Source: Paraburkholderia ginsengiterrae (lineage in GTDB: Bacteria; Pseudomonadota; Gammaproteobacteria; Burkholderiales; Burkholderiaceae). From it: a stretch of 64,000 nt of DNA. The position numbers and the translations under genes were made by a program. The DNA is taken from the NCBI RefSeq assembly GCF_001645125.1, contig NZ_LXKA01000011.1, forward strand, positions 62,001-126,000, in the 5' to 3' direction. The notes beneath the pieces are model-generated. The model was given only the letters and a program-made list of their open reading frames with translations. It had not been told where the DNA came from and did not search any database. Shown in pieces: positions 8,303-18,000 of the stretch (its first letter is position 1; each line of letters begins with the position of its first letter).

Positions 8303-9754
8303 TCATTGCGTTGCCGGCGGCCGCTTGCGGGCAGCACGGGAAGCTTGCGGCGTGGCGACGGCAGCGTCGGTCTTTGATCCATTCGCTCCGGTCTTCGCCG
8401 CCACCGCTGCCACTTCCACGTCGACCACCGCCGCAGCGGCCGGTGCGGCCGCCGTAACCTCGACGGCCGTGGCCGCGGGCACCGGGCGGATCGCGCCCGC
8501 CCGTGAACTCACGACCACGGCACGCGGCTCGTTGTCGTAAATCACGGCCCGCACGCGCGGATAAATTTGCCGCTCCCAGCGGTGTCCGTTGAACACGCCG
8601 TAGTGTCCGACACCGGTTTGCACATGATGCGTCTTCAGATACGGCCGCAGCTTGTCGCACATGTCCTGCGCGGCGAGCGTCTGACCGACCGCGCAGATAT
8701 CGTCTTTTTCGCCCTCGACCGTGAGCAGCGCGGTGCGGCGAATTTTCGACGGCTCGACGAGCCGCCCCTGCACTTCGAGGGTGTGCAACGGCAGTGCGTG
8801 CCGCTGAAAAACCGTGTCGACAGTTTCCAGGTAGAAGTCGGCTGTCAGGTCCATCGTCGCGAAGTATTCTTCATAGAACGCGCGAATCGTTTCGGCCTTC
8901 GCCGGGTCGCCTTTGGCGCGCTCGTGATACATCGTCTCGAACGATTCCAGATGACGCTCGAGGTTCATCGACATGAACGCGCTCAACTGCACGAAGCCCG
9001 GATAGACGCGCCGGTGCGAGCCGGCGAAGCCGAACGGCACTGCGCTGATCAGATTCTGCTCGAACCATTCGATCGGTTTGCTCATGGCGAGCTCGTTGAC
9101 GCGCGTGGGGTTGATGCGCGTGTCGAGTGGGCCGGCCATCAGCGTCATGCTCGCGGGCTGCGCGGGATGGTCGTCGGCGGCCATCAGCGCGACCGCGGCC
9201 AGCGCGGCGACGATCGGTTGGCACACGGCCAGAAGATGGGCGCCGGGCCCGATCGTCTCGGTGAAGTCGATCACATGCTGAACAAATTCGTCGAAACCGA
9301 AGCGTCCGTAGCTCAAGGGCACATCGCGCGGGTTGTGCCAGTCGGTAATGTAGACGTCATGTTCGGCCAGCATGGTGCGCACGGTGCCGCGCAACAGCGT
9401 CGCGAAGTGGCCCGACATCGGTGCGATGACCAGCACGCGCGGTTGCGGAGTCGAAGGCTGGGTGTCCTTACGGAAATGCAACAGCGAACAGAACGGCGTA
9501 TGCGCCACGACTTCCTCGGCGATCGCCACGGACTGGCCTTCTGTCACCACGCTGTCGATGCCGAACGGCGGCCGCACGGGCGTGAGGCCGGCCAGCATCA
9601 ACAGTTCGCAGGCCGCGCGCATCGAGCGCCCACGCGATGTTTCGCCGAACTCAGCCCAGGCGTCGAGCGAATGATTCACCAGCGCCGCACCGTGCCGCAT
9701 CGGCAGCATCATGTCGGCGAAAGCCTGGTAGGAGGAGTATGCGAACAGGTTCAT
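8303..9754 (-). CDS. phaZ: Intracellular polyhydroxyalkanoate depolymerase
   Basis: A 483-residue alpha/beta-hydrolase of the granule-associated PhaZ family, which mobilises stored poly-3-hydroxybutyrate. The N-terminus MNLFAYSSYQAFADMMLPMR is typical. The nucleophile elbow reads HLLAVCQPI with Cys178 in place of the lipase Ser, as known for Ralstonia intracellular depolymerases. The catalytic Asp/His candidates lie in VEGEKDDICAVGQT and VGHYGVFNG. The family ends near residue 415; the last 65 residues are an Ala/Val/Pro-rich tail ending in basic residues (ASRAARKRPPATQ), probably disordered. No pha synthesis genes are in the window. Confidence 0.93.
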   Translation of the reverse strand: MNLFAYSSYQAFADMMLPMRHGAALVNHSLDAWAEFGETSRGRSMRAACELLMLAGLTPVRPPFGIDSVVTEGQSVAIAEEVVAHTPFCSLLHFRKDTQPSTPQPRVLVIAPMSGHFATLLRGTVRTMLAEHDVYITDWHNPRDVPLSYGRFGFDEFVQHVIDFTETIGPGAHLLAVCQPIVAALAAVALMAADDHPAQPASMTLMAGPLDTRINPTRVNELAMSKPIEWFEQNLISAVPFGFAGSHRRVYPGFVQLSAFMSMNLERHLESFETMYHERAKGDPAKAETIRAFYEEYFATMDLTADFYLETVDTVFQRHALPLHTLEVQGRLVEPSKIRRTALLTVEGEKDDICAVGQTLAAQDMCDKLRPYLKTHHVQTGVGHYGVFNGHRWERQIYPRVRAVIYDNEPRAVVVSSRAGAIRPVPAATAVEVTAAAPAAAAVVDVEVAAVAAKTGANGSKTDAAVATPQASRAARKRPPATQ

Positions 9755-9797
9755 AACCTTCGCACGAATGCTTGAAAATGAAGGAGCCCGAACAGAG

Positions 9798-9864
9798 GCA
9801 AGTCACATGCCAATCATAACTGCCCACGGTCCCGCCCGTATGTGCGGATTGGCACATGACTTGC
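9798..9864. repeat. 18-bp inverted repeat in the phaZ/GST intergenic region
   Basis: GCAAGTCACATGCCAATC (9798-9815) and its near reverse complement (9847-9864) match at 16 of 18 positions across a 31-base spacer. A separate perfect 12-bp palindrome CGTGCATGCACG lies at 9902-9913. Both sit between divergent phaZ and GST promoters and look like regulator sites, but could form an RNA hairpin. Confidence 0.6.
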
Positions 9865-9974
9865 GCGGGTCCTGGGAGCGGGCCGGAATTGCCACCCTTT
9901 GGTGCGTGCATGCACGACAACGTGCACGCGCGGTATCCGGTGTCGGCTGAGTACCTCATCTGGAGGAGAACTGT

Positions 9975-10628
9975 ATGGCGAATACCACGCTTACTATCAG
10001 CAGCAAGAACTACTCCTCATGGTCGTTGCGCGGCTGGCTGCTGACCCGGTTCAGCGGTTTGCCTTTCGAGGAAATCGTGATGCCGATCGACGATCCCGCG
10101 GCGCGCGCCGAACTGTTGCTGCTGTCGCCGTCGATTCTGGTGCCGTGCCTCTTTCACGACGGCATCAAGATCTGGGACACGCTCGCGATTGCGGAGTATC
10201 TGAACGAATTGAAACCGGACGCGGCTCTGCTGCCGAAAGACCCGCACGCCCGAGCGCATTGCCGCTCGATTTGCGGCGAGATGCATTCAGGTTTCAGTTC
10301 GTTGCGCTCGGCTTTGCCGATGAACCTCAAGGCCCATTTTCCGGGTTTCAAGGTGTGGGCGCGGGCTCAGTCGGATATCGACCGGATCGTGACGATCTGG
10401 GGCGAGTGCCTGCAGCAGTACGGCGGCCCGTTTCTGTTTGGCGAGCGTACCGCGGCGGACGCGATGTACGCGCCCGTGGTGACGCGTTTCGTGACCTACG
10501 ACGTCAAACTGGATCCGGAGATTGTCGAATACGGACAGCGCATCATGGCAATGCCCGAGATGCAGGAGTGGATCGCCGATGCGCAGCAGGAAGTGGAGGA
10601 GATCGACGAGCTGGATGTGGAGTTTTGA
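9975..10628 (+). CDS. Glutathione S-transferase family protein
   Basis: A 217-residue protein of canonical GST length. The N-terminal thioredoxin-like domain starts TLTISSKNYSSWSLRGWLL, with the Ser/Tyr catalytic region, and continues into SPSILVPCLFHDG (cis-Pro) and the GSH-binding IWDTLAIAEYL. A helical C-terminal domain follows (about 85-205). It would conjugate glutathione to electrophiles in the cytosol; no specific substrate is implied. The AGGAGAA ribosome site fits the ATG. The gene converges on copA with only 13 bases between stop codons. Confidence 0.92.
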   Translation: MANTTLTISSKNYSSWSLRGWLLTRFSGLPFEEIVMPIDDPAARAELLLLSPSILVPCLFHDGIKIWDTLAIAEYLNELKPDAALLPKDPHARAHCRSICGEMHSGFSSLRSALPMNLKAHFPGFKVWARAQSDIDRIVTIWGECLQQYGGPFLFGERTAADAMYAPVVTRFVTYDVKLDPEIVEYGQRIMAMPEMQEWIADAQQEVEEIDELDVEF

Positions 10629-10641
10629 CGCATCCGTCTGG

Positions 10642-13011
10642 TTAGCGCCCCGAACGATCCTGCGCGCCTCGCCAGGTGCGCAGCAGCAGCGCGTTGGTGA
10701 CGACGCTGACGCTCGAAAATGCCATGGCCGCGCCGGCGAGCATCGGGTTCAGCAGGCCAAAGCCGGCGAGAGGAATGCCGATCAGGTTGTAGACGAACGC
10801 CCAGAACAGGTTCTGCTGGATCTTGCGCCAGGTCCTGCGCGAAATGTCGATGGCGTCGGCCACGAGCGCCGGGTCGCCACGCATCAGCGTGATGCCGGCT
10901 GCGTGCATGGCGACGTCGGTGCCTGTCGCCATGGCGATGCCGATGTCGGCGGCGGCCAGCGCCGGAGCGTCGTTGATGCCGTCGCCCGCCATCGCCACGA
11001 TGCCGGCGCTGCGGATTTTCAGATCGTGGATCACGCGCGCCTTTTCGTCGGGCAGGACTTCGGCGTGGAATTCGTCGATGCCGAGCGCCTTGGCGACGCT
11101 CGCCGCGCTGCCCCGGTTGTCGCCGGTGACGAGCACGCTTTTCACGCCCATTTGCGCGAGCCGTTCGACGGCCGCGCGTGCGGTCGGTTTGACCGTGTCG
11201 CCGAAAGCGATCAGAGCGAGCGCCGTGGTCGCGTGCGAATCGCGTTGCATGAGCCAGGAGACGGTGTTGCCGGCGGCTTCGAGCTCCTGCGCACGCGCCG
11301 CGAGCTCCGGCGGCAGTTCGACGCCGAGTTCGTTGAGCCAGCGTGTGCTGCCTAACGCCAGCGTGCGTCCGTCGACGTCTGCTTCGACGCCGCGGCCCGC
11401 CACCGCGCGGGCCGCGCTCGCATGACGGACAGGCGCAACGACTTCGCCGCTGCTCGCCGACGCGCTGTTTGCCGCGCTATCGACGCCGCCGGCTACCGGC
11501 GAGCGGCTCGGCGCCGCTGCTTCATACGCCTTGACCACCGCCCGCGCCAACGGATGATCGCTGTGACGCTGCACGACGGCGGCCAACTCCAGCGCGTCGT
11601 CGCGGCCGATGCCGCCAATCGGTTCGAACGCCGTCATCGACGGCTGACCGAGCGTCAGCGTACCGGTCTTGTCGAAGGCGACAATCGTGACCCGGTGCGC
11701 CGTTTCTAGCGCCTCGGCATCCTTGATCAGCACGCCGTGCCGCGCGGCAACACCGGTGCCAGCCATGATGGCGGCCGGTGTCGCCAGTCCGAGCGCGCAA
11801 GGACACGCTATCACCAGCACTGCGACCGCGTTCAGGATCGCAGTTTCGCCGCCCGCGCCGGCAATCAGCCAGCCCACCAGCGTCAGTGCCGCGATCGCCA
11901 GAATCGCCGGCACGAAGATTTCGCTAACCCGGTCGACCAGGCGCTGGATCGGCGCCTTCTCGGCCTGCGCGCTTTCCACGAGGCGAATGATTCGCGCGAG
12001 CGTGGTTTCCGCGCCGATCGCCGTGGTGGTCACGGCAATCGCGCCTTCGCCGTTGATCGAGCCGGCAGTGACCGCATTGGCCACCTGTTTCGGCACAGGG
12101 AGACTTTCACCGGTGATCAGCGATTCGTCGATATGTGTGCGGCCTTCGAGCACCGCGCCGTCGACCGGCACGCGCTCGCCGGGGCGCACGATCACCACCG
12201 TGCCGACTCGCACCTGCGCCAGCGGCACCTCGCGCTCGCCGGCGCCGACGCGGATTCGCGCGCGATCGGGGCGTAGCGCGTTGAGCGCGCGGATGGCGTC
12301 GGTCGTCTGGCGTTTGGCGCGCGCTTCGAGCCACTTGCCGAAGCGCACCAGCGTAATGACTACCGCCGACGCTTCAAAGTACAGATGCATCACGTCGCCC
12401 GGATGGGTTGCCAGTTCATAGACACTGATGCCGTACGCCGCCGAGGTGCCGAGCGCCACCAGCAAGTCCATGTTGCCGGCGCCGGCCCGCACGGCGCGAT
12501 ACGCCGCGCGATAGAAGCGCGCGCCGAACGCGAACTGCACGATCGAGGCGAGTCCGAGTTGCAGCCAGGGCGGGAGCATCGCGTGCAAGCCGAACCATTC
12601 ACCCACCATCGGTGCGACGAGCGGCAGTGTCAGTACGGCGGAGGCGAGCACCGCCGCCAGTTCCCGGCGGGTCTGGTTGCGCTTGCGGCCACTGGAGTCC
12701 GCTGGGTTGGCATCGTCGGCCACGGCCGCTGCCGGAGCGTCCGGCGGCGCGATCAACGTCGCTTCGTAGCCCGCCTTCTTGACCGCGGCGATCAGCGTGT
12801 CCGCGGTGGTGTCGGCACCGGTCAGATCGACAGTGGCCGTTTCAGTGGCCAGATTCACCGACGCGCCCGCGACGCCAGGCACCTTCGCCAGCGCTTTTTC
12901 GACGCGCATCGCACACGAGGCGCAAGTCATGCCGCCGATGTCGAGTTCGGCCTTATGGGTGTGCTGGGCAACAAGGTCCGTGGGGCGCAGAGGGTTAGCA
13001 AGTTCGGTCAT
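10642..13011 (-). CDS. copA: Copper-translocating P1B-type ATPase
   Basis: About 789 residues from Met at 13011 ([10 protein letters not shown]); an alternative ATG lies at 13035 and neither start has a strong ribosome site. One N-terminal heavy-metal domain carries GMTCASC (about residues 28-34). Eight membrane helices follow, with the transmembrane copper site CPC in [12 protein letters not shown] (about 400), the phosphorylated Asp in DKTGTLT (about 445), the P1B signature HP in [12 protein letters not shown], and the hinge [10 protein letters not shown] (about 675). A low-complexity Ser/Ala insert lies in the nucleotide domain. It exports Cu(I) from the cytoplasm. The CueR-type promoter directly upstream indicates copper induction, although no cueR gene is adjacent. 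Confidence 0.95.
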   Translation of the reverse strand: MTELANPLRPTDLVAQHTHKAELDIGGMTCASCAMRVEKALAKVPGVAGASVNLATETATVDLTGADTTADTLIAAVKKAGYEATLIAPPDAPAAAVADDANPADSSGRKRNQTRRELAAVLASAVLTLPLVAPMVGEWFGLHAMLPPWLQLGLASIVQFAFGARFYRAAYRAVRAGAGNMDLLVALGTSAAYGISVYELATHPGDVMHLYFEASAVVITLVRFGKWLEARAKRQTTDAIRALNALRPDRARIRVGAGEREVPLAQVRVGTVVIVRPGERVPVDGAVLEGRTHIDESLITGESLPVPKQVANAVTAGSINGEGAIAVTTTAIGAETTLARIIRLVESAQAEKAPIQRLVDRVSEIFVPAILAIAALTLVGWLIAGAGGETAILNAVAVLVIACPCALGLATPAAIMAGTGVAARHGVLIKDAEALETAHRVTIVAFDKTGTLTLGQPSMTAFEPIGGIGRDDALELAAVVQRHSDHPLARAVVKAYEAAAPSRSPVAGGVDSAANSASASSGEVVAPVRHASAARAVAGRGVEADVDGRTLALGSTRWLNELGVELPPELAARAQELEAAGNTVSWLMQRDSHATTALALIAFGDTVKPTARAAVERLAQMGVKSVLVTGDNRGSAASVAKALGIDEFHAEVLPDEKARVIHDLKIRSAGIVAMAGDGINDAPALAAADIGIAMATGTDVAMHAAGITLMRGDPALVADAIDISRRTWRKIQQNLFWAFVYNLIGIPLAGFGLLNPMLAGAAMAFSSVSVVTNALLLRTWRGAQDRSGR

Positions 13012-13054
13012 GGTAGGCAAGGCTCGTGGCGGCATCCGGCCGCGTCATGAACCC

Positions 13055-13085
13055 AGTATTGACCTTGCCATAATGGGAAGGTCAA
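13055..13085 (-). promoter_or_regulatory. CueR/MerR-type copper-responsive promoter of copA
   Basis: On the minus strand: -35 TTGACC (13080-13085), a 19-bp spacer, and -10 AATACT (13055-13060). The spacer and its edge form the dyad ACCTTCC-CATTATG-GCAAGGT (13062-13082), which matches the classical CueR operator. The 19-bp spacing is the hallmark of MerR-family activation by DNA distortion. The predicted start site is near 13048. Confidence 0.88.
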
Positions 13086-13412
13086 GAACGGATTGCACGG
13101 GAGGCCTTAACCTGGCCACGTCACCTCGATCGCGATCCCGGCAATCGCCTAAGCACGGTTGCAATGCAATTGGCGGGAGCGCCACGGCAGACGTCAAAAA
13201 GAGTCAACCGTACCGCAAATGAACTGCTCGTGCGCACGATCCGGCGCTATTCCTGAAATGCGCTTGCCTGGTGAGCAAGGATACGATACAACCCGGTGTT
13301 GTCGGCATTGCGAACCGCAGCCTGGCTGTATTGTTGCTTGGGGGGCCACCCAGGCAGGTTTCGCCGCGCACCGGCGCCTCCCTTAGGACCGCACGTTCCG
13401 CCACCTGAACGA
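13086..13412. other. Intergenic region between copA and the DUF1254 lipoprotein gene
   Basis: 327 bases without a supported gene. The stretch around 13280-13295 has -10-like strings (ATACGATACAA) that could start the lipoprotein transcript, but no paired -35 stands out. No MerR-family ORF is present here. Confidence 0.4.
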
Positions 13413-14822
13413 ATGATAAAAAATCGCCGAGAACTGTTTTCGATTCACTGGACCTGCGCATCGCTCGCAGGCCTCGCATTTCTGGCCGGTTGCGCGTCGA
13501 CGCCGAGCTCGACGCAGAAGTCCACCGGCTGGATCAAGGACGAAGTCGCTGACTCGTACGTATTCGGCTATCCGCTGGTTCTGATGGGTGTTGCGCGCGA
13601 CGCGGCGGTCGGTACCGATCCGGGGCAGGCGCCGCTCAATACGCTGCGCCATGCGCAGGCGGCGCCGCCGGTCGGCGCGTCCAATCCGCTTCAGCCGAGC
13701 CTCGACACGCTGGATTCGACCGGCTGGCTGGACGTCGGCAGCGAGCCGGTGATCGTTTCTCTGCCCGACTCGCATGGCCGCTACGTCGACGCTCGTGTGC
13801 TCGACATGTGGACCAACGTGGTGTGGTCGACCGGTTCGCAGTTCGCCACTCATGCGGCGGGCATCAAGGCGCAGACCATCGCCTTCGTGGGCCCGGGCTG
13901 GCAGGGCGATCTGCCCAAGGGCGTGAAGCGCGTCGACGTGCCGACCCGCAACGCGTGGGTGAGCGTGCGGATTCAGTCGAACGGCACGCGCGACCTGACG
14001 GCGGTCCGCAAGTTGCAGCGCGCGATTCGTGTCGCGCCGCTGAGCGCCTACGCAGGCGACACCCGCTCGGTGTCGATTACGCCGCCGCGCAGCAATGCGG
14101 CCGTTCCCGCTTCCGGCACGGCGGCCGCCCAGGTCGCGGCGCTCGACGCGAACGGCTTCTTCAGCCGGCTCGCACAGGCTTTGCCCGACAATCCGCCGAC
14201 ACCGGCGGATCCGCATGCGCTCAAATTCCTCTCGGACCTCGGCGTGGCGCCCGTCGAGCCGGTCAAGCTGCCGAACGCGCCTGAGGCCATCGCGGCCGGT
14301 CTCGCTGACGGTCATGAGCGCGTCGTCACGCCGCCGTCGAATCTGCTGAACGGCAACGGCTGGAGCTGGTTCGGCGACGGCGTGGGTGCCTACGGTCCCG
14401 ACTACGCGCTGCGCGCTTATGCCGCTTATGCGCAACCGGGCATTGGCACGAAAGACGACGAAGTGCGCGCGGTCGTGACTCAGGACAGCGACGGTCACGC
14501 GCTCAACGGCGCCAACCGCTACGTGATCCATTTCGCGCCGAACCAGTTGCCGCCGGTGCGCGGCTTCTGGTCGATCACCGCCTACACCAAGGAAGGCGCA
14601 TTGGGTGAAAGCGCGCCGGCGCGCGTGGCTGTCGGCGATCGCAACGCCGCGCGCCGCAATCGCGACGGCTCGCTCGACGTGGTGGTGTCGTCCGCGCGCA
14701 GCAAGAACGGCAACTGGCTGCCGGCGCCGCGCGCCGATATGCAACTGGTGCTGCGCTTGTACGCACCAAAGCCGCAAGCCACCGACGGCAGCTGGCAACC
14801 ACCGGCGGTAGTGCGCCAGTGA
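13413..14822 (+). CDS. DUF1254/DUF1214-type exported lipoprotein
   Basis: A 469-residue protein starting MIKNRRELFS. A lipoprotein signal peptide ends in LAFLAGC (lipid-modified Cys at about residue 29). The N-terminal half matches the DUF1254 pattern (YVFGYPLVLMGVARD, near 45-60, and LPDSHGRYVDARVLDMWTN). The C-terminal half carries the DUF1214 pattern (YVIHFAPNQLPPVRGFWSIT, then DGSLDVVVSS and NWLPAP). Members are widespread two-domain envelope proteins with no established reaction. It is alone in its orientation unit. Confidence 0.85.
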   Translation: MIKNRRELFSIHWTCASLAGLAFLAGCASTPSSTQKSTGWIKDEVADSYVFGYPLVLMGVARDAAVGTDPGQAPLNTLRHAQAAPPVGASNPLQPSLDTLDSTGWLDVGSEPVIVSLPDSHGRYVDARVLDMWTNVVWSTGSQFATHAAGIKAQTIAFVGPGWQGDLPKGVKRVDVPTRNAWVSVRIQSNGTRDLTAVRKLQRAIRVAPLSAYAGDTRSVSITPPRSNAAVPASGTAAAQVAALDANGFFSRLAQALPDNPPTPADPHALKFLSDLGVAPVEPVKLPNAPEAIAAGLADGHERVVTPPSNLLNGNGWSWFGDGVGAYGPDYALRAYAAYAQPGIGTKDDEVRAVVTQDSDGHALNGANRYVIHFAPNQLPPVRGFWSITAYTKEGALGESAPARVAVGDRNAARRNRDGSLDVVVSSARSKNGNWLPAPRADMQLVLRLYAPKPQATDGSWQPPAVVRQ

Positions 14823-15054
14823 TCCATGGCCGAAGCGTGACAGCCGCGCTTCGGTGATGTCAGTGACAACAGGATGACGCATCCATCCACGCATGTCCGC
14901 CGCTCCCCGCGACGGGCATGCGCTATGACCGCGCGGACGATTGTGTAAGCCGCGGCTTACATTCCTATCTCACCGGTGATTCACGACTTATACTGCCGCT
15001 TGCGGGATTTTCGTTTTCGCGGCGGGCTTGCTGCCGCACTACCCAAAACCGAGC

Positions 15055-18000
15055 ATGGCAAGCCTCAATAAAGCATCGTTAGCTTCTTCCATGCAGACCG
15101 TGCGCAATGTCGCGCAGTCGCGCCGCACCCGGCGCGTCATCACCGGCCTGCTGATCTTCCTCGTATTGTTCGGTCTGCTGGGCTTTTTCGCGGCGCCTCC
15201 ACTGATTCGCCATCTTGCCGAACAACAGCTCAGCAAACAGCTCGACCGCCCCGCCACCATTGGCCGTATCGCGCTCAACCCGTACACGCTCAAACTCGAA
15301 GCCGATCGTGTGCATATCGGCGAGCGCGGCGGCGCGGGCGACTTCGTGGACATTTCGCGGCTCATCGTGCAGGCGTCGTGGAGTTCGCTGTTTCGCGGAG
15401 CGCCGATCGTCGACGAAGTGCAGCTCGATTCGCCGCGCTTTCACATTGTTCGCTTTGATCCGCAACGCTTCAATTTCACCGATCTGATCGACAAGTTCGC
15501 GAAGCAGCCGTCCAAGCCTAACAGCAAGCCGGCGCAGTTCGCCGTCTCGAACATCCGCCTCGAAAACGGCCAGATCATATTCGACGACAAGCTGCTCGGC
15601 GCGACGCATGTGATCGATCAATGGAAGCTCGGCATTCCGTTTATCGCCACGCTGCCTTCGAAAACCGATATCTTCGTCGAGCCGTTGCTGCGTGCGCGGA
15701 TCGACGGTAGCCCGCTTGCCATCGACGGCAGGACCAAGCCGTTTGCTGCGTCGCGGGAATCGGAAGTGTCGTTGCGCTTCGAAGGGCTCGACGTGCCGCG
15801 TCTCATGTCCTACGTGCCGACCAAATTGCCGGTGGTCGTTCAGTCCGGCAAGCTGTCCACCGATCTGAAGCTGAACTTCGTGATGGCCAACGACGCACCT
15901 TCGTTGCGCGTGGCGGGCACCGTCGATATGAACGACGTCGACGTGCAGGATCAAAGCAAGGCGCCGTTTTTCGCGGCGCGCGCGGTGCACGTGGCCGCCG
16001 CGACGCTCGAGCCGCTGAAGAGCCTCTATCACTTCGACGATATCCGTATCGACGCCCCGAGCGCCAGTCTCGCGCGCGACAAGGACGGCGTACTGAGCGT
16101 CGAGAAAATGTTCGCACCCGCGCCTGCGGCTGCAACTTCTTCAGCCGCGTCCGAACCGGCCGCGAGCGCCCCGGTTGCGGCCTCCGGCGCCACCGCCACG
16201 GAGAAGGCCGCTCCGCCGCTCGATCTGTCGATCAAACGCTTCGCGCTCAATGACGGCACCATCAATGTCCGCGACTACGCCGCCTCGCGTCCGATCGACG
16301 CCGGCCTGCAGAAGCTCAATGTCACGCTCACCGATTTTTCGACCTTGGGTTCAGCGCCCGCGCACTACACGCTCAACACCGACTTCAAGGATAGCGCCGG
16401 CTCCCTCGGCGCGGCGGGCGAGTTTGGCCTCGTCGCGAAGACCGCCAATTCGAAGGTCGATCTGAAGTCACTGAAGCTGCCGCTGGTGCAACCGTACATC
16501 GACACCGCGACCGCGGCGCAAGTAGTGGACGGCGAGCTGTCCGCCACGGCGAACGTCGGCGCGAACTGGTCGAAGTCGCCGGTGGCTGTCATGGTCAACG
16601 ATACGCAACTGGACCTGCAATCGTTGAAGCTGGCGGCGCGCGGCAGCAAGGCGCCGATGATCTCGCTCGCGCAAGGCCGCGTGACACTCAAACAGGTCGA
16701 CGTGGCGGCCCGCATGGCCGAGATCGCCAGCGTCGACACGACCGGTCTCGCGGTCGACGCACAGCGTCTGAAAAACGGCAGCATCAACCTTGCTTCGCTT
16801 GCGGCCGAGCACGAAGCCGCGTCGGAGCGTAGCGCGGTCCACGCGGTCAAGAAGGCGCAGGCGGAAGGGCCCGCGTGGCATTACAGGATCGACGAGTTGA
16901 ACCTGAAAGACGCCACCGTCAATTTCACCGACAACACCACGCCTCAGCCGGTGAAGCTGAGCATCACGCCGCTGCAATTGAAAGTGCAGCAGATCAGCGA
17001 CGACTTGAGCCGTCCGCTGCCGGTCGATTTGCAGGCGACGCTGAACAAGAAAGGCACGCTCGGCCTCAAAGGCGACGTGACGGCGACGCCGCTCAAGGTG
17101 GCCGTCAAGGTGAACGCCAACCGGCTCGACGCTGCGGCTTTGGAACCGTACTTCGGCAGCCAGCTGAATGCGGTGATCGCGAGTGCGTTGCTCAATGCGA
17201 GCGGCGATCTCGCGCTGAGTCAGGCGAAGTCGTTGAAAGCGAGCTACCGCGGCGACATGGCGCTCGTCGACGTCCGCATGCTCGACAAGGCGACCTCGGA
17301 CCCGTTCGCGGGGTGGGGCTCGCTCGCCTTGTCCAACCTCAAGGCCACTTACGACGAGCAGGGAACAGTCGTCGACGCGGGCCGTGTCACGTTCACGAAG
17401 TTCTACGGACGCGTGCTGCTCGACGCGCAGGGCAAGCTCAACCTCAAGGACGTCGTGGCGCACGAAAGCGGCGCCCCGCAATCGCTGACGCGCGACAAGA
17501 GCGGTGCCGAACCCGTGCCGCTGACGCCGCAGGCGGCCTCCGCCGTGGCGGCTGCGCCTGTGGCACCCGCGTCGGCTACGCCCGCCACGGTTACCGCCGC
17601 GACGCCGCCGCAAAGCCCGGTCAAGATGCACTTCGGCCAACTGGTGCTGCAGCAGGGCCGCGTGACCTACACGGACAACTTCATCAAGCCGAATTACACG
17701 GCGGACCTGGTCAGCATTCAGGGCACGGTCGGCGCGTTCGGCACGCAATCGACCACGCCCGCACCGGTGGACGTCGCGGCGAAACTGGCGGCCAATGGCC
17801 CGCTGTCGATCCGTGGCACGATCAATCCGCTGATCGCGAAGCCGGCGCTCGATCTGACCGCGAGCGCGCACGATATCGAGCTGACCAATCTCACGCCGTA
17901 TTCAGCGAAATATGCCGGGTATCCGATCACCAAGGGCAAGCTGAACGTCGATCTGCACTATAAGCTCGACAACGATCAGTTGAACGCCGACAACCATCTG

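Noticed and set aside
10642-13011. Possible second N-terminal metal-binding domain in CopA
   Set aside because: Only one GMTCASC motif is present; the low-complexity insert in the nucleotide domain has no CxxC.
16468-17871. 467-codon minus-strand frame within the DUF748 gene
   Set aside because: Shadow of the long plus-strand gene; no motif and poor start context.
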